From DAOMFB01 sp963801475 (lineage in GTDB: Bacteria > Acidobacteriota > Thermoanaerobaculia > UBA5066), in contig CAWDEX010000001.1 in assembly GCA_963801475.1 (NCBI GenBank), positions 2,728,001 to 2,792,000 of the forward strand: a DNA stretch of 64,000 nt. Direction: 5' to 3'. The notes under the pieces are model-generated. The model had not been told where the DNA came from. It was given only the letters and a program-made list of their open reading frames with translations, and searched no databases. The position numbers were made by a program, and so were the translations under genes. Positions 27,148 to 35,925 of the stretch are shown in pieces (positions within the stretch are counted from its first letter, which is position 1; each line of letters starts with the position of its first letter).

Positions 27148-29343
27148 GTGCGTGAGGGAACGTCAGGCCGGCTCGCCCGCGGCGTCGCGGGAATTCTGCC
27201 CCTTCTCGTTGCCGTCGCCTGCGGAAAGGGCGGCTCGGCCGGAAAGGCGAAGGTCTACCCTTCGGCGCCAGTCGTCCTCGTCTCGATTGACACGCTCAGG
27301 TCGGATCACCTTCCCGTGTACGGCTACACGGGGGTCGAGACCCCCGTGCTCGCCGCGTTCAGAAACGAGGCGATCCTCTTCGAGAAGGCCTACAGCCACG
27401 TCCCGCTGACCCTTCCGTCGCACGCCTCGATCTTCACCGGCACGCTTCCCGCCGTGCACGGGCTTCGCGACAACCTCGGCTACACCATGAACCGGAAGGT
27501 GCCGACGCTGGCGGAGCTTCTGAAAAGGAACGGATACGCGACGGGAGGCGCCATCTCGAGCGTCGTCCTCAACGCCGGGAGCGGCATCGGGCGCGGCTTC
27601 GACTTCTACGAGGACACCGTCGAGCCGACCGAGCCCAATCAGGCTCTCAGCCGGGTCCAGCGCCCCGGCGCCGAGACGGAGGCCCTCCTCTCGGGATGGC
27701 TGGAGGCGCAGCCTCCGGAGAGACCCTTCTTCGCCTTCCTCCACCTCTACGAGCCTCACACGCCCTACGAGCCCCCCGAGCCTTACGCCAGCCGTTACAG
27801 GAAACAGCCGTACGACGGCGAGATCGCCTGGGCAGACGAGCTGACCGGACGGTTCTTCGACGTTCTGAGAAGGAAGGGCGTCTGGGACCGTGCTCTCGTC
27901 ATCGTCCTCTCGGACCATGGCGAAGGGCTCGGTGAGCACGGCGAGGACGAGCACGGCATCTTCCTCTACCGATGGGCGCTCCAGGTGCCCCTCATGGTGA
28001 AGCTTCCGAAGGGCGACAGAGCCGGGACCACGGTCGGAGATCCGGTCCAGCTTTCCGACGTCTTCACAACGGTCGTCAAAGCCGTTGGCCTTCCGGACGT
28101 GACGGCGCCGGACGGGACCGTCTCGCTCCTCGACCTCGCCGCGGGCGCCCCGGCGCCGGCGAGGACCCTCTATGCCGAGACGATCTTTCCGCGCATCCAT
28201 TTCGGCTGGAGCGATCTCGCGTCCCTTCTGGACGGCAGGTGGCATTACGTCGAGGCGCCGAAGCCCGAGCTCTACGACCTCGAGAAGGACCCGTCGGAGA
28301 ACGCGAACCTCGCCCCGGACAGGCCGCAGCCCTTCCGGACCCTCCGGATCGAGATGGAGAAACGCCGCGCCTCCTTCACGGCCCCCGCCGCCGTGGACCC
28401 CGAGGAGGCGAAGAAGCTCGCCTCGCTCGGGTACCTCAGCACCGGGGCGACGGCGGGAACCGGACCGCTGCCTGATCCGAAGGACGGGATTCTCCTCGTG
28501 CGCGACCTGAAGATCGGCTCCGGTCTCTTCCACTCCAAACGCTACGAGGAGGCCATCGCCGTCTTCCGGCGGCTTCTCGACCAGAACCCCCGCATGCTCG
28601 ACGTCTGGGATCTCTACTCGCAGTGTCTCCAGAAGCTGGACCGAAACGAGGAGGCGCTCGCGGCACTGAAGAAGGGGATCCAGCTCTCGCCGGAGGGGGC
28701 GACGCACTATTTCCTCGCCGTTGCGAATCTCTGCCTGACCCTCGGCAAGCTCGATGAGGCGCAGAAGCACGCGGAGATCGCACGCGACCGTGGCGACGCG
28801 GCTGCCGACGATCTCCTCGCTCGCGTCCACCTGGCGCGGAAAGAGTGGGACGCTGCCGAGAAATCGGCCCTTGCGGCGCTGAAGGCGCGCCCGAACAAGC
28901 GGCTCGCCTACCTGATACTGGCCCGCGTCGCCATCGCCCGGAACGACCTCCCGAAGGCGCTCGAGCTGGTGGACACGGCGGGCGCCCTCGGCGAGGGAAA
29001 GCACCTCCCGGCGATCGAGGGACTCCATTTCCTCAGGGGCGACGTTCTCGGGCGGATGGAACGGCTCGCCGAGGCCGAGCCGGAATTCCGGCTGGAGATC
29101 GGCCTCTTCCCCATCAACCTCGACGCCTGGAGCTCCCTGACGGCTCTCTACGCATCTCAGGGACGCCTCCCGGACGTGCGCCAGACCGTGAAGGAGATGG
29201 TGACGGCGAATCCGACGCCAGCGGCCTACGCACTGGCCGAGAAGACGCTCCGGGTCGTGGGAGACCGGGAAGGCGCCGCCATGCTTCGGGTCATGGCCTC
29301 CCGGAAGTTCCCCACGGATCCCCGGTTCCGGCGCGGCGCCTGA
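27148..29343 (+). CDS. Sulfatase-like (alkaline phosphatase superfamily) lipoprotein with TPR tail
   Basis: 731 aa from GTG 27148. The N-terminus is a lipoprotein-type signal (GILPLLVAVAC, C25). Residues 40-420 are an alkaline-phosphatase-superfamily hydrolase: metal aspartate in VSIDTLRSDH (D48), the nucleophile region LTLPSHASIFTG, and DHGEGLGEHGEDEHG (D256, H257). The formylglycine motif C/S-x-P-x-R of true sulfatases is absent; a threonine (T88) occupies the nucleophile position, as in phosphoethanolamine and phosphoglycerol transferases. TPR repeats fill about residues 450-700. It is probably periplasmic or surface-exposed. The substrate is unknown; a closely similar gene lies at 32665-34743. 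Confidence 0.88.
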   Translation: MREGTSGRLARGVAGILPLLVAVACGKGGSAGKAKVYPSAPVVLVSIDTLRSDHLPVYGYTGVETPVLAAFRNEAILFEKAYSHVPLTLPSHASIFTGTLPAVHGLRDNLGYTMNRKVPTLAELLKRNGYATGGAISSVVLNAGSGIGRGFDFYEDTVEPTEPNQALSRVQRPGAETEALLSGWLEAQPPERPFFAFLHLYEPHTPYEPPEPYASRYRKQPYDGEIAWADELTGRFFDVLRRKGVWDRALVIVLSDHGEGLGEHGEDEHGIFLYRWALQVPLMVKLPKGDRAGTTVGDPVQLSDVFTTVVKAVGLPDVTAPDGTVSLLDLAAGAPAPARTLYAETIFPRIHFGWSDLASLLDGRWHYVEAPKPELYDLEKDPSENANLAPDRPQPFRTLRIEMEKRRASFTAPAAVDPEEAKKLASLGYLSTGATAGTGPLPDPKDGILLVRDLKIGSGLFHSKRYEEAIAVFRRLLDQNPRMLDVWDLYSQCLQKLDRNEEALAALKKGIQLSPEGATHYFLAVANLCLTLGKLDEAQKHAEIARDRGDAAADDLLARVHLARKEWDAAEKSALAALKARPNKRLAYLILARVAIARNDLPKALELVDTAGALGEGKHLPAIEGLHFLRGDVLGRMERLAEAEPEFRLEIGLFPINLDAWSSLTALYASQGRLPDVRQTVKEMVTANPTPAAYALAEKTLRVVGDREGAAMLRVMASRKFPTDPRFRRGA

Positions 29344-29406
29344 GCGCCAAGCGGCGATTCCCTTCCGCACCACCCCGGGAAGGAGTAGCTTAGACGGGGG
29401 GCTGCC

Positions 29407-31605
29407 ATGGGCCATTCAAGAGGGTTCGCTCCTTCAGTTCTCGCTGCCCTTCTCGCGCTGACTCCCGTCCGGCCTGCAACGCCGTCCGAGGCGCAGACGA
29501 CGACGGCGATCCGAAAGGGCGGCGTCACGGCGAGCGCCGACGTCACCCTCGTGGAGGTCCCGGTGTACGTCGTCGGCAAGGACGGACGGCCCGTCCGCGG
29601 GCTCACGAAGGACGATTTCGAGCTCTTCGACGAGGGGAAGCCGGTTGCTGTCTGGGACCTCGACGTGATCGACCTCGCGGACTTCGGCCGCCAGACCGTC
29701 ACCCCCGACGTGCCTCTCCCCCCGGCCGCCCGCCGACACTTCTTCTTCCTTTTCGACCTGACGTTCTCGCGGCCGCTCGACGTCGCCCGGGCCCGGACGG
29801 CCGCCCGGCAGTTCGTCCAGAACGGGATGAAGAACGGGGACCTCGGCGCCGTAGCCACGGTGGACGTCGAGAAGGGGCTCAAGCTCGTCCTCTCCTTCAC
29901 GTCGGACCGCGACCAGCTCGACGCGGCGCTGGCGACGCTCGGTCTTCCAAGCCTCACGTCGCCGACCGCCGACCCCCTCGCCCTGACGATCTTCAACCCG
30001 TCGCTGGCCGCGGTCGTCGTGGGCGAGCGCGGCGCCCTCCGCTCCTCAAGCGATGCGGAGTTCGCGGACACCCTGAACACGTTCAAGCAGATGGAAGAAA
30101 AGATCCACGACACCTACGTGCAGGGGCGAATTCGCTCGTTCGCGACCTCGCTCATCACCCTGGCGCGCACCCTCAACTCCGTCCACGGGCGGAAGAACGT
30201 CATCTTTTTCTCGGAGGGATTCGACCAGAAGCTCCTCTCGGGCATCACGGGTCCCGAAGCCGGGCGGGAGATGGGCGACTACCTCGTTTCCGGGCAATAC
30301 TGGCGCGTCGAATCCGAAGACCGGTACGGGCGGAACGAGGTCCGGAGGAACCTCGACGAGATGCTGGACGTCTTCCGGAGGACGGACTGCGTCCTCCACG
30401 CCGTCGACGTCTCGGGCCTCAGGGTCCTCGGCGGTGGCGTGGAGGCCGAAACGGCGTCCGACGGGGGGCCCGCGGCCCGCCTCGGGAGCCGCGGACGGGG
30501 GCGCGATTCGCTCTACTTCATGTCGTCCGGGACCGGCGGGAACCTCTTCGAGAACTCCAATGACATGGGCGAACACCTGAGGAAGCTCCAGGAGGAGACT
30601 TCCCTCATCTACCTCCTGACCTACTCTCCGGCGGACCTGAAGGAGCCCGGGCGCTATCACCGCCTGAAGGTGAAGGTGAAGGCACAGTCCTCCCAGACAT
30701 CGTTCCGGGCCGGATACTACGAGCCACGCCCGTACACGCAGCTCACACCGATGGAGCGACGCCTCCTCGCGGCAGAGCAGATCGCCTATGGCTTGCCACG
30801 CCTGGACATCCCCGCACGAGCCATCGCGGCGCCGATTCTGGCGCCGGCCGGCGACCGGGCCGTCGTCCCGGTCATCGTGGAAATCCCCGGCGCGACGCTC
30901 GTGAAGACGGCGTCCTCCGATAACCTCAACCTCGAGATCTACGCCTACGCAACCGACCAGGCGCTGAAGACCAAGGACTACCTGTCCCAGAACGTCTTTC
31001 TCGACCTGGCGCGCGTCGGGTCCCAGCTCGCGGCCAGCGGCATCAAGTTCTACGGCAGCCTCAGTCTGCCTCCGGGGACCTTCTGGCTGCGCGTTCTTCT
31101 CCGGAACGCCGATACCGGACGGAGCGGCCTTCTGGTCGTCCCGGTCACGGTCCCGCCCAAAGAGAGCAAGGGGCTCTTCGTGCTCACGCCGCTCTTCCAC
31201 GAGGCCGCCGGAAACTGGGTCATGGTGAAGGCCATTCCGCGGCCGGCGGCGCCGCCGCCCGGGCCGTACCCGTTCGTCTCGCAAGGGGAGTCGTTCATCC
31301 CGGCCGCCGACCCCGTCCTCGACCCCTCCGAAGACGCCAAGGTCAGCGTTTTCGTCTACAACGTTCCGGCGGGCGACGACCTCGAGGTCCAGGGAGAGAT
31401 CCGCGGGAAGACCGGGGCTCGCATCGGCCCCGCCCTGCTCACGCAGGTAGCAACCTCCCGGAACGGACCCGCCGGCCCGCTCAACCTCCTCTGCAGCTTT
31501 CGCCCGGGGAACCTCGAACGGGGGGGCTACACCCTCTGGGTCGGCGTGAAGGATCGCGCCTCTGGCGCAAAAGGCGAGACTCTGGGATTCTTCCGGATGC
31601 AGTGA
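29407..31605 (+). CDS. VWFA-related domain protein
   Basis: 732 aa with an N-terminal signal peptide (VLAALLALTPVRPATPSEAQ). Residues about 45-95 form an Ig-like strand-rich module (VEVPVYVVGKDGRPVRGLTKDDFELFDEG), then a von Willebrand A-like fold begins (RRHFFFLFDLTFSRP, later NSVHGRKNVIFFSEGFDQ). The whole matches the 'VWFA-related' family that is typical of Acidobacteriota. The MIDAS motif DxSxS is imperfect: FDLTFS is present. It is an exported protein-interaction module of unknown partner, 63 bases after the sulfatase-like gene, with GGAAGGAG ahead and ATG 29407 as start. Confidence 0.88.
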   Translation: MGHSRGFAPSVLAALLALTPVRPATPSEAQTTTAIRKGGVTASADVTLVEVPVYVVGKDGRPVRGLTKDDFELFDEGKPVAVWDLDVIDLADFGRQTVTPDVPLPPAARRHFFFLFDLTFSRPLDVARARTAARQFVQNGMKNGDLGAVATVDVEKGLKLVLSFTSDRDQLDAALATLGLPSLTSPTADPLALTIFNPSLAAVVVGERGALRSSSDAEFADTLNTFKQMEEKIHDTYVQGRIRSFATSLITLARTLNSVHGRKNVIFFSEGFDQKLLSGITGPEAGREMGDYLVSGQYWRVESEDRYGRNEVRRNLDEMLDVFRRTDCVLHAVDVSGLRVLGGGVEAETASDGGPAARLGSRGRGRDSLYFMSSGTGGNLFENSNDMGEHLRKLQEETSLIYLLTYSPADLKEPGRYHRLKVKVKAQSSQTSFRAGYYEPRPYTQLTPMERRLLAAEQIAYGLPRLDIPARAIAAPILAPAGDRAVVPVIVEIPGATLVKTASSDNLNLEIYAYATDQALKTKDYLSQNVFLDLARVGSQLAASGIKFYGSLSLPPGTFWLRVLLRNADTGRSGLLVVPVTVPPKESKGLFVLTPLFHEAAGNWVMVKAIPRPAAPPPGPYPFVSQGESFIPAADPVLDPSEDAKVSVFVYNVPAGDDLEVQGEIRGKTGARIGPALLTQVATSRNGPAGPLNLLCSFRPGNLERGGYTLWVGVKDRASGAKGETLGFFRMQ

Positions 31606-31657
31606 ATCCCGCCCGAAATGCGGGGCCAGGAAGACCGGCCCCGCCTGGAGTCAGACG

Positions 31658-32611
31658 ATGAGATCGCTCGGACGCGTCATCCCGATTCTCCTCTCCCTCT
31701 TCGTCCTGGCCGCGGCGCGCCCCTGTACCGCCCAGGACTGGAAGGGAAAGGGGCGTCTCGAGGGACGGATCACCGACCAGGACGGAAAGCCGATCGCGGG
31801 CGCGGTCGTCAAGATCCGCGTGCCGGGCCGGCCGGACGACGGCCCCACCACGAAGACCGACGACAAGGGGAGATGGACGGTCATGGGTCTTCGCGGCGGG
31901 GACTGGAAGATCACCGTCGAGGCCCGGGGCTTCATCCCCGGCGAGACGATGTTCGCCGTAAGCGAGGTCTACCGCGCGAACCCCCTCGAGTACAGGATGG
32001 CACCCGTTCCTGTCGAGGCTCCCCAGCCCGAGAAGACGGGCCTGCCGCCCGAGGTCGTGGAGGCGCTGAAGAGCGGCAACGACGCCCTCGCTGAGAAGCG
32101 CTGGGCCGACGCACGGGCCGCTTTCGAGAAGGTCCTCCTGGCGGCCCCCGACAACGCTGCCCTGCTGCTGGCCCTCGCCCGCTCGTACTACGGCGAGGGG
32201 AACACCGAGAAGGCCGTCGAGATGCTGAAGAAGGTCACGGACAAGGATCCGGCGAACTGGGGGGCCTGGATGCTGGTGGCCAACATGCTCCTCGAGAAGG
32301 GAAGACTCGACGAAGGGCGGGCCGCCCTCGAGAAAGTGCCGGAAGCGTCCATCACCGACCCGAACATCTTCATCAACGTCGGCGTCCTCTTCATGAACAA
32401 GGCGAAGATGGACGAGGCCGAGAGCTACTTCGACAAGGCGGTCAACCTCGCTCCCGCGAAGTTCGACGGGTACTATTACCGTGGGCTGGCACGGATCGCC
32501 CTCAACAAGAAGGACGGCGCCCGCGCCGACTTCAGAAAGGTGATCGAGCTGGCGCCTCCGGATGCCAGCGAGGTCAAGGACGCCAAGCAATACCTCGAGG
32601 CGCTGAAGTAA
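31658..32611 (+). CDS. Secreted CarboxypepD_reg + TPR protein
   Basis: 317 aa with a signal peptide (VIPILLSLFVLAAARPCTAQ). Residues about 33-115 form a carboxypeptidase-regulatory-like beta-sandwich (RLEGRITDQDGKPIAGAVVKI, TDDKGRWTVMGLRGGDWKITVEARGF), the same domain type that begins the receptor upstream. Four or five TPR repeats follow to the end (ALKSGNDALAEKRWADARAAFEK and so on). Likely a periplasmic scaffold. It lies between two sulfatase-TPR genes in the co-directional cluster. Confidence 0.87.
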   Translation: MRSLGRVIPILLSLFVLAAARPCTAQDWKGKGRLEGRITDQDGKPIAGAVVKIRVPGRPDDGPTTKTDDKGRWTVMGLRGGDWKITVEARGFIPGETMFAVSEVYRANPLEYRMAPVPVEAPQPEKTGLPPEVVEALKSGNDALAEKRWADARAAFEKVLLAAPDNAALLLALARSYYGEGNTEKAVEMLKKVTDKDPANWGAWMLVANMLLEKGRLDEGRAALEKVPEASITDPNIFINVGVLFMNKAKMDEAESYFDKAVNLAPAKFDGYYYRGLARIALNKKDGARADFRKVIELAPPDASEVKDAKQYLEALK

Positions 32612-32664
32612 GACGTCGCAGGGTCTTCCCGGCCGTCCTCCGCGCGGGGGCATTCTTCGTCGGG

Positions 32665-34743
32665 GTGTCCCTTCTCGGCGGATGCGTGGGGAGAGAGCCC
32701 GCCTCCCGCCCCTCCCGATCGGGCCTCGACGTCGTCCTCGTCACCGTGGATACGTGGCGTGCAGACGCAGCCGGGTTCGCCGGGAATCCTCGCGTCAAGA
32801 CGCCCGCCTTCGACCGGCTTGCATCGGCCGGGAGGGTCTTCACGAACGCCCGGGCGCACAACGTCGTGACGCTTCCGTCGCACGCGAACATCCTGACAGG
32901 ACTCCTTCCCTTCCAGCACGGCCTGAGGGACAACGCCGGCTTCCGGCTTCCCGATGGCGTGCCGACTCTCGCCACGCGCCTCAAGGAGGCCGGCTACGCG
33001 ACGGGCGCCTTCATCTCGGCATTCCCTCTCGATGCCCGTTTCGGCCTGGCTCGAGGTTTCGACGTCTACGACGACCGCTACGGGAAGGGGACCGACACCG
33101 GCAATTTCCGCCTGGCCGAGCGGCGAGGCGTGGAGACCGTGAGCGCTGCGCTTGACTGGTGGCGGAAACAGGTGCCGGGCAAGCGCTTTCTCTGGGTTCA
33201 CGTCTTTGAGCCACATGCACCGTACCAGCCGCCTCCCCCGTTCGACGCCGAATACAGGGACGACCCCTACCTTGGCGAGGTGGCGGCCGCGGACGCCGCG
33301 TTGGCGCCCCTCATAGACGACATCCTTTCGGAGCCGCGGAGCTCGGTCGTGGCATTCCTGACCGGTGACCACGGCGAGTCGCTCGGGGAGCACGGCGAGG
33401 AGACGCACGGGCTGTTCGCTTACGACGCCACGCTCAAGGTCCCTCTCGTCGCCATCGGGCCGCGCATTGCGACCGGACGCGATGGGCGTCCCGCGGGACA
33501 CATCGACGTCGTCCCGACAGTTCTCGACGCCCTGAAGCTTCCGGCCGATTCGAAGCTGCCGGGACGGTCGCTCCTCACGGCGGGCGATTCGGCCACCGAT
33601 GCGGCACATCTTCTCTATTTCGAGGCGCTCTCGGCCAGCCTCAACCGGGGCTGGGCGCCCCTGACCGGCGCCGTCCGCGGGGGCCTGAAGTACGTCGATC
33701 TCCCGCTCCGTGAGCTCTACGACCTCTCCGCCGACCCTAACGAAACGAAGAACCTCGCCGGAGCGCGCGAGACGGACGTCCGGGCGCTCGCGCGAGCCCT
33801 TCCGGTCGAGGCGAAGGCACCGCCCCGTCGCGAAGTACCGTCGGCCGAGGAGGTGGCCCGCCTGAGGGCCCTCGGCTATCTCGCCTCTGCGGGAGGAAAC
33901 GCCGGCAAGGGAACCTACTCCGAGGCGGACGACCCGAAGCGTCTCCTCGCCGTCGACCAGGCGATTCACCGGCTCATTGACCATTATCAACGGGGGCGGA
34001 TGCGCGAGGCCGTGGCGGAGGCTGAAACACTCGTCCGGTCTCATCCCCGTCTCTCGATCGGCGTCGAGCACCTCGCCTTTCTCTACCAGCAATCCAACCG
34101 GCTCCCCGACGCCGCACGCCTCCTGAAAGCTTTCTTCGCAGGCCCGGGCCGGGAGGGGGGAACGCAGGAGCCTCTGAGGGTTCGCTACGGGATGGTGCTC
34201 GCGGAGATGGGGCGGGCAAGAGAGGCCGCGGCGGTTCTTGCTCCACTGGCCGGGAGCTCAGATCCGGACACGCTCAACGCTCTCGGAATCGCCCTTGCCG
34301 ACGCCGGCGACTTCACACGCGCCCGGGAGGTCTTCGACCGATCACTCCGCGCCGACGGCGGGAACCCTCGGACGCTCGAAGACCTCGGGATCGTGGCCCT
34401 CAGGGAGAGGAAGCCTGCCGAGGCCAGAGAGAACTTTCGAAAGGCGCTGGCGATCAATCCGAATCTCCCGAATTCCCTCAACGGCCTCGGAGCTGCCGAA
34501 GCGACGCTCGGGAACGTCGATGCCGCCATGGTGGCCTGGAACCGTGCCGTCGAGGTAAACCCTGCCGATCTCGAAGCCCTCTACAACCTCGGAACGGTCG
34601 CGGTCCGCGCGGGCCGGGTGGAGATGGCTGCCGGCGCCCTGCGCCGCTACCTCGCTCTCGCTCCACCCGCCCGTTTCGAGCGCGAGCGCGCCGAAGCGGA
34701 GGCGATCCTGCGCACTCTCGCTCCGGCTCCACCGGCGCGATAA
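32665..34743 (+). CDS. Second sulfatase-like (alkaline phosphatase superfamily) protein with TPR tail
   Basis: 692 aa from GTG 32665. The domain layout equals that of the gene at 27148: metal aspartate in VTVDTWRAD (D29), nucleophile region VTLPSHANILTG with threonine T69 instead of formylglycine Cys/Ser, DHGESLGEHGEETHG (D235, H236), then TPR repeats from about 430. The N-terminus is odd: GTG gives MSLLGGC, a lipobox without the charged and hydrophobic regions, whereas the in-frame codons upstream (from 32611) would supply a perfect one but contain no standard start codon. The true start is therefore unsettled. The gene is 53 bases after the CarboxypepD_reg-TPR gene. Confidence 0.85.
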   Translation: MSLLGGCVGREPASRPSRSGLDVVLVTVDTWRADAAGFAGNPRVKTPAFDRLASAGRVFTNARAHNVVTLPSHANILTGLLPFQHGLRDNAGFRLPDGVPTLATRLKEAGYATGAFISAFPLDARFGLARGFDVYDDRYGKGTDTGNFRLAERRGVETVSAALDWWRKQVPGKRFLWVHVFEPHAPYQPPPPFDAEYRDDPYLGEVAAADAALAPLIDDILSEPRSSVVAFLTGDHGESLGEHGEETHGLFAYDATLKVPLVAIGPRIATGRDGRPAGHIDVVPTVLDALKLPADSKLPGRSLLTAGDSATDAAHLLYFEALSASLNRGWAPLTGAVRGGLKYVDLPLRELYDLSADPNETKNLAGARETDVRALARALPVEAKAPPRREVPSAEEVARLRALGYLASAGGNAGKGTYSEADDPKRLLAVDQAIHRLIDHYQRGRMREAVAEAETLVRSHPRLSIGVEHLAFLYQQSNRLPDAARLLKAFFAGPGREGGTQEPLRVRYGMVLAEMGRAREAAAVLAPLAGSSDPDTLNALGIALADAGDFTRAREVFDRSLRADGGNPRTLEDLGIVALRERKPAEARENFRKALAINPNLPNSLNGLGAAEATLGNVDAAMVAWNRAVEVNPADLEALYNLGTVAVRAGRVEMAAGALRRYLALAPPARFERERAEAEAILRTLAPAPPAR

Positions 34744-34764
34744 TCGACGGTCGGAGGCTTTCCG

Positions 34765-35442
34765 ATGAAGAGGACGTCGATCGCCGTCGTCGCGATTGCT
34801 CTCGCGGCCCCTCTCGCCGCCGCCGGATTGACAAAGCACAAAGACTGGGCGGACTCGCCCCAGGCCTACTTCCTCTCGAAGGCCGAGAGGGAGCAGTGGG
34901 GCTCGATCACGACCGACGAGGCGGCCGAGAAATTCATCGCCGGGTACCTTGCGGCGCGAGGAAAGGGCTTCGCAGCCGCCCTCCAGAGCCGGATCGATGC
35001 GGCGGACAAGACGTACAAAGGCGGGAAGCCCAAGGGCGCGAGGTCGCCCCAGGGGAGAACCCTCATCCTGCTTGGCGGCCCCACCTCCACCGAGATGAAG
35101 ACGGGGAAGGAGAAGACCGTCGCAGATCCGTCGGGGTCGGCCGGTCTCAGCTATTCGGGCGAGAGCGGGGGAAAAGCAGGAGGCGGCAGCGGATCGGCGA
35201 ACCCTCTCTCGAACGTCGGCGGGCCCGGTCCCAACACGTTGCGGGGCATGGAAAAGCCGGAGCCGACCGTCATCCAATGGCTCTACCAAGGAGCCAGCGC
35301 ACCGGCGGGAACCGGCCTCAAGGAATTCGTGGTGGCCTTCGACCAGGACGCGGCGGGAAACGTCACCTTCCAGGATCCACAGAAGGTCGAAGAGGTCTTC
35401 CAGAAGGTCATTGCGTACTGGGCGCCGAAGCCGAGGCCGTAA
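34765..35442 (+). CDS. GWxTD domain-containing protein
   Basis: 225 aa with a signal peptide (KRTSIAVVAIALAAPLAAAG) and GGAGG before ATG 34765. The mature N-terminus KDWADSPQAYFLSKAEREQWGSITTDEAAEKFIAGYLAARG fits the GWxTD family (conserved W, SP-x-x-YF, E-x-x-W and T-D), and RTLILLGGPTSTEMK corresponds to the family's later glycine motif. A Gly/Ser-rich low-complexity insert occupies about residues 120-150. The function of GWxTD proteins is unknown. It is the last gene of the co-directional envelope cluster and ends 3 bases before the convergent arfB. Confidence 0.82.
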   Translation: MKRTSIAVVAIALAAPLAAAGLTKHKDWADSPQAYFLSKAEREQWGSITTDEAAEKFIAGYLAARGKGFAAALQSRIDAADKTYKGGKPKGARSPQGRTLILLGGPTSTEMKTGKEKTVADPSGSAGLSYSGESGGKAGGGSGSANPLSNVGGPGPNTLRGMEKPEPTVIQWLYQGASAPAGTGLKEFVVAFDQDAAGNVTFQDPQKVEEVFQKVIAYWAPKPRP

Positions 35443-35445
35443 GGC

Positions 35446-35883
35446 TCACTCGTCCCCGGCCACGGGGCGCTGACCGCGCACCGCCTTGACGCCGGCGTCG
35501 CGCTTCTTCGCGCGAAGACGGCGCTCGCGGGCGGCCGCCGTGGGCTCCGAGGGGCGACGGGGCTTCGGAACCACGAGAGAGCGTGCGACGAGCTGCCTCA
35601 CCTTCTCCCGGGCGGCCTCGAGGTTCCGGAAGCGGTCGCGGCTTTCCCCCGCCGTTACCTGAAGCCGGCCGTCCGCCGTGACCCGGCGGCCGGCGATCGA
35701 GAGCAGGCGGCGGCGCGACACGTCGTCGAGCCCCTCGATGCCCGCGAGGTCGACGAGGAGGAGGATCTTCGACGAGACCTTGTTGACGTTCTGGCCGCCC
35801 GGCCCCGAGGAGCGGATCGCGTGAATCTCGAGAGCGGCGGGCAGGATGCGGACGCGGGGGGTCACTTCGATCGGATCGGCCAT
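35446..35883 (-). CDS. arfB: Peptidyl-tRNA hydrolase / ribosome-rescue factor ArfB
   Basis: 145 aa, close to the E. coli ArfB (YaeJ) length. The catalytic GGQ lies in SSGPGGQNVNK (residues 25-35), and the basic C-terminal tail (PRRPSEPTAAARERRLRAKKR) is the part that enters the empty mRNA channel in known ArfB. It releases nascent chains from stalled non-stop ribosomes. It is divergent from the YciH-like gene with only about 40 bases between starts. Confidence 0.93.
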   Translation of the reverse strand: MADPIEVTPRVRILPAALEIHAIRSSGPGGQNVNKVSSKILLLVDLAGIEGLDDVSRRRLLSIAGRRVTADGRLQVTAGESRDRFRNLEAAREKVRQLVARSLVVPKPRRPSEPTAAARERRLRAKKRDAGVKAVRGQRPVAGDE

Positions 35884-35925
35884 GGAGAGATGTTACGACC
35901 GGCCGGGCCGCGGTATCTTCGTCCT

